Assembly (NCBI RefSeq): GCF_037975245.1
Contig: NC_092581.1
Span: 8,089,501-8,153,500, forward strand
Reading direction: 5' to 3'
Origin: Apostichopus japonicus
Taxonomy: Eukaryota; Echinodermata; Holothuroidea; Aspidochirotida; Stichopodidae
DNA: 64,000 bases
Shown here piece by piece: positions 38,101 through 44,100 of this stretch (the first letter of the stretch is position 1; each line of letters begins with the position of its first letter). The translations under genes were made by a program, and so were the position numbers. A model generated the notes under the pieces. It saw only the letters and a list, made by a program, of their open reading frames with translations, had not been told where the DNA came from and ran no database searches.

Positions 38101-41100
38101 GTGATCCAAATGTCTGTGTTTTATTGTGTGAGATCTAACACAGACTGTTGACACAACTCGGTTGCCAATCTTTGTAATATCGTTATGGAGCTATTTGATC
38201 TGGCTTGATGTCAGTAGCGATGGCATAAGCAATGAAACCGTAATAATAGAGCTAGCATCAGGTAGATATTTCCACATGTGTTTACCAAATAATTTTAGGA
38301 GGATGTTAGTATTGGTGACGAAAATAATAATCAGAGACTGGAGGTCATAGAAGAGAAGAGACCTGCACAGGAAGATGAAGATGGTGAAGAGGATGATGAT
38401 GATGACGATGATGATGATGACAGTGATGATGATGATGATGATGACAGTGATGATGATGACCCGGGAGCTCTTCACAGAGCAGCAAAGCAAAATCTCAAAA
38501 GTTCCCAAGAGGTATATGATCTGATGTCTGCTGTCTCTATTCTGCTCTCTATGACAACATCAAAAGGATGTTTCTTGCTTTCATCATTAACTATTCCTTC
38601 TCAGCAGTGTGATTCTCTTCACCTGTTTCTCTGCGTGTGCTATCCTTCGCAAACCATGGTCATGTAATGAGTTACTTTCATTCACTCATCTGCAAACTTG
38701 ATTCTCCTATCATTCTCATTCTCACACTTAACACCTTCAAAGTAGATCCCTTTAAGCTGCTTTTGATAGAAGGTTTTGTAGTAGGTTTTGTAGTAGTGTA
38801 GTGGTCCCTCAAACAGACCGAGTTTTGTTTTGAGGCTGTCAGATGTCAACTTTGGTTTTCTGTCAAGGTCACAGTATGGAAGTAAAGTCGACTTCTTGTC
38901 ATTTAACATGATCAATGAGTTGCTTTACAATCAAAGAAAAGTGTTGAAAGAATAGAATTTATCTAAATCTCATACTGCAAAGTTTCACTAGATTGATAAA
39001 TGGGTTCTTGTATTTTTTACTGTTGTAGTTACCAGTAATGAAAACTTCATAGGAAGGAGCATTTTTACAACATATGCATTACTAATAATTACTAAGACAT
39101 GCGTCATATAATTTGCTAGCCTAGTTTTGTAAGTCTCTGTTAGTAATATGCTACCAGTTGACTCAACTTTGGACAAGAAAAGGAAGAAATATTGTGTTCT
39201 CTCTGTATCAGCCTTAGTTTCCTATCTTATACCATCTGCTGTGTTGCACTGGCTAATTTCATCAAGCAAACCTTTGGGGGTCTGTATTCATGCTTTCAAG
39301 AACTAATATTTCTCTTCTTTTGGGAGGTGTAATCTATCATTCTTAATACATGAAGTTGTACGTAGTTGATTAATGTTTTTCATGTCTACTGTGCATCATT
39401 CATGAAAGATTTCAAGATTTAAGGATTGTTTCTTTTTCTTTATGTCTTGTTAGATGTAATGTATGAGTCACTCATCTCTTGACTCCAATCTGACCTGAGT
39501 TGCCCTGACAGAAGAGACATAGCACATTCATGCTGGTCAAAGTGTGTGTAGATGTAGTTAGCCACACAGTATCCTGCCTTGTCAGTAACTGTAGCGCTGA
39601 ACCTCTGCTAGTGTTAGAGACCTTACCATTATATTTTAACAACTGATTCAATGCTTTAATTAGATGAATTCCATCTGTAATGAATGCAGTCTGAACATCA
39701 TTTTTAGTAAGTTTAATAGGTAAATACCATATTTTCATCAACTATATCAGGTCTTTGCAGATTATTATTAAAAGGAACACATTAATTACTCTTCAGAAGG
39801 ACTTATACCTTAGTTTTCACTGGTGGTGATCTCCTATCAGGGGCATAGTCCTCTTGCAATGTCAATGCTTTCCTAAGTAGTCTTCCACCTAATAGGCTGT
39901 TTGACATTACTAACACACTTTACAATTCTTGATTACAGCCAAATAGACCTGTATAATTATATTTATTAATTGTATATGTACCAATACAGTTGTGTGTACC
40001 AAAGAATTTCATTCCTTATTTTGATTGGCTGCTAACCATGAGAAATGCACTGCACTGAAAGTTTCCTTGTAAAGTACGAGACAGTAAACAACAATTTTCT
40101 TTTTCATTCTGCCAGGCTCTTCCAGAAAACAAGAAAGAGGCTTCTTCCAGATCCTCTTCAAAACCAACGGAAAAGACAGGTTTGGTTACAATTTCTTCAT
40201 AAACATTGTTATTTGGTCAATGTAAAGAATGTGTAAGATAATGTTAATGGTCTGCAATGTGGGCAAAAAATCTTCCCAACTTTTACTGATAACACAGCTG
40301 TGAAACAGATGTCTTGACTAGATTATGGGTCAATGCATAGATGAATGTCTAACTTTCTTGATGTTCCCATTACATGGCAGATCAGCTTGGTGTTCAGCAT
40401 TGCGTATAAAACAATTCATTATAAATAATGTAATAATTATATTTCAAAATTATTATAGAAACATCGGCTGCTTTGCCATGATAATTTTTAATGTCAGTAT
40501 ATATGGTCTTAAAATTATAATGAAAATATCTTACTGGTTCACTATGTAACAGGAATCAGTCAACAGAAACTGTTGGACATTGACAACTGATTCCTAACTC
40601 TGAAAAGGGCAGAGGTAAACTATGACTACATTGCTGTAGGATGTTGCCCACTGAAAATACATTGCAAGTATACATTGCACACAATTTATAAATTTTATTA
40701 TTTGTCCACATATATTGTGGGAAGTGTATGTCTGTATGCCATGGGACGATGGAAGCGGATGCTTTCATTGCTTAACAGTTTTGTTATGCGTCATGACACA
40801 AGTTTCAGGTTTATCAAAATGAAGAACTGGAAACATGTTAGGGTCTTTCACTGTAGTTATAAAACAGTTCTTGTCTACTCTCTTGCCCACCTCTGAGGAA
40901 TTATGGAGAAGAGGGGAATGGTTACAACTCTTTTGTTTAGTTGTGATTATTGAATGAAACTTAATGGCAGGAAGGGTAACATGTTTGTGACTATCACATC
41001 TCCTTTCTCTGACTGAAATTTAGGAAGTAAAGAAATTGCTGCCAAGGAAACAAACCCCCAAGCTTCAAAGTTGAAACAAGACAAAAGTGAAGTCACAAAA

Positions 41101-44100
41101 GTGGAACATCAAAGACAACAGGAGGATGAGAATGATGATGAGGATGATGATGACGACGATGATGACGATGATGATGACGATGATGATGATGACGATGTCG
41201 ATGATGATGACGATGATGATGAGGATGAGGATGATGATGAGAGCAAGGAGAAGGTTAAAGGTGGAGAGGTAGACAAGAAAATAGACAAAGATGAAACTAA
41301 ACAAGACAAACAAACAGAAGAAAAAGGAGATAATAAATCAATCAAGGAACAGAAAATGAAAGAGATTCCAGGTGAGGAGATAAAAGGAAAAGGTGATGAT
41401 GAAAGAAAGATTACAGAAGAGAAGAAACCAGCAGCACCAACAAATGTTGAGGAAGAGAGAAAGGTGAGAAAATGATCGATTCAATTTATTTCCAAATTAG
41501 AAGTTAGCTTTAGTTTTACTAGTTTTATACTCCATGGCTGGTGGCAGTCCAGCTAATTGGAGATACATCAATGGTGGTCGGCTGAGTTATTGTGTGCTTT
41601 GTAGTTCATGTAATGTTCAAACTATATCTATATGTATCTTCTACCAATCCCTTATAGCAACACCCCTAGCAACATAATGGACCAGTCCACCATCCTCTCA
41701 CCTCAAACTGGTTAAAGTTTCAAAACACACTAATAACATGATTAAGGTCATAGGTTATCTGCATCTCTGCACCCTGTACATGCATCCTATTGTTTCTTTA
41801 GTCACATCTAAGCTGTAGCAGAGAGCACAATATCTATATTGCACCAGTATACATCATTGTTGTGTCCTTCCATAACTAATCTTTTACAACAACTTTGGAA
41901 CATTACAATATAGGTTAATGTTGAGGACCTGTTACATAGTTTAATGTTGATATCCTGTTATATAGTTTAATGTTGATGACACGTTAAGTAGTTTAATATT
42001 GATAACCTGTCATATAGTTTAATGTTGATAACATGTTACATAGTTTAATGTTGAAGATATGTTACATAGTTTAATGTTGAAGATATGTTACATAGTTTAA
42101 TATTGATATCATGCTATATAGTTTAATGTTGAAAACACGTTAAATAGTATAATGTTGATAAACTGTCATATATAGTTTAATGTTGATCACATCTTACATA
42201 GTTTAATTTTGAAGATATGTTACATAGTTTAATGTTGATATCCTGTTACATAGTTTAATGTTGATAACATGTTACATAGTTGAATGTTGATATCCTGTTA
42301 AAATGTTGATAACCTGTTACATACTTTAATGTAGATAACATGTTATATAGTTTAATGTTGATATACTGTTGCATAGTTTAATGTTGATAACCTGTTACGT
42401 AGTTAAATTTTGAAAACATGTTACACAGTTTAATGTTGATATCCTGCTAAGTAGTTTAATGTTGATATCCTGCTAAGTAGTTTAATGTTGATAACCTGTT
42501 ACATAGTTAAATGTAGAAAACATGGTTAAAGTTGATATACTGTTGCATAGTTAATGTTGATAACCTGTTACGTAGTTTGATTTTGATAACCTGTTATATA
42601 GTTTAATGTTGATATCCTGTTAATTAGTGTAATGTTGAGGACTTTTTACATAGTAAACCAACATAACTATGTGTTATATTGGTTTAATGTTGATAACCTG
42701 TTACATAGTGTAATGTTGAGAACCTGTTACATAGGTTAATGTCAAGAAAATGTTTTATGTAGCTTAATATTTATATCCTGTTACATAGTTAATAGAGTCA
42801 CTTATGTTGATAACCTGTAACATAGTGTAATGTTGAGAACCTGTTACCTTAGTTAATGTTAAGAAAATGTTTTATGTAGCTTAATATTTATATCCTGTTA
42901 CATAGTTAATAGAGTCACTTATGTTGATAACCTGTTACATAGTGTTATGCTGATAGCCAGTGTGAAAGTTTATGACGTTTGGTCCATTCTACTTTGGCAT
43001 GTTTATTAATGTTTTGATTTTCATGGTTTTTATTCATGTTAAGTGTTCAATAAGTTGCATGTTTTTCTTGCATATATTTCTTCTCCTGCACCCATTAGTA
43101 TATAACACCGTTAAAACCCTCACTCACTCAGTTTTATTTACTTTGATTATTTTCCTGTTTTCTACCTCTATTTTTACCTTATATTCACGCTTTCTTGTTT
43201 TCGTGGATTGGATGATTCCTGTAAGTTTAATCTTGGAGAAAAATTATAAAACAACCCTTGATGTTGATGAGAACTTAACTTGTAATAAAATAGCCAAACA
43301 GGGAAACAGTATCTTGGTTATAAAGTGCTGGTCGTAAGCAACAACTTATCAACAAAATGACATAATTCTTTGGTAGAATGTGTTTTAAACTAGTAGTGGC
43401 TGATTAATAACAGGATGACCTTTAGTAAAATACAGAACATGCATGACAATAATTACTTAAATCCTGTAAAACAGTATTAAATTCACTTTGCCAGTGACAA
43501 AAGTTGAATTTATGCTGGTCACTGACGTGAGATGGCATGGTCGGGGTGGGGGGGGGGTGGTGCAGAAGAAGGGGTGCTTGAAGAGATTGACCTTTGGGTT
43601 TTCACTGTTTGCTACACTAGCAGTTTCATTTACATGTAATAGACATTTCCCTTTCATGGACAATAGCTCACCAGTTGTGTATACGTTTTGCTCAATGATG
43701 ACTTGATTTTTGCTTGGGTCTTTTCCAATAATTTTTATCTCCTTAATATTTAACAGCAGAATCTTGTTTTACTTTCTTGCTTTGTTTACTAGTATTGGGA
43801 AGAGACATTGCAACAAAAATTTAATTTTAATGGACTTATGATTAATTGGCTTATTTTCTTGATAGTTTAGAGACTGTGTCTTATTCTTGAATTTACATAT
43901 ATTAGTTTGTTTCAATTTATTTACTTCTAGTTGTAATCTATTGTTCTGATGTTTTATTATTAAACTCTGTTTATAAATGATACTCTTTTCGGCCGAACAT
44001 TCCCAAACATGCTTGATGACTCTGTATTAAAGTTTCTCTCATTTTGATATGTAGATAATTATTACACAAAAACTTCTCTCAATTTCATGTATAGATGATT

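Noticed and set aside
41065-41345. Ile-rich, Ser-rich and Met-rich frames over the GAT/GAC tract
   Set aside because: They are shadows of the poly-Asp frame of RPGR exon 15, which is fixed by splice phase.
42972-43337. 121-codon hydrophobic frame
   Set aside because: Low-complexity Phe/Leu-rich translation of T-rich intron DNA without domain or splice support.
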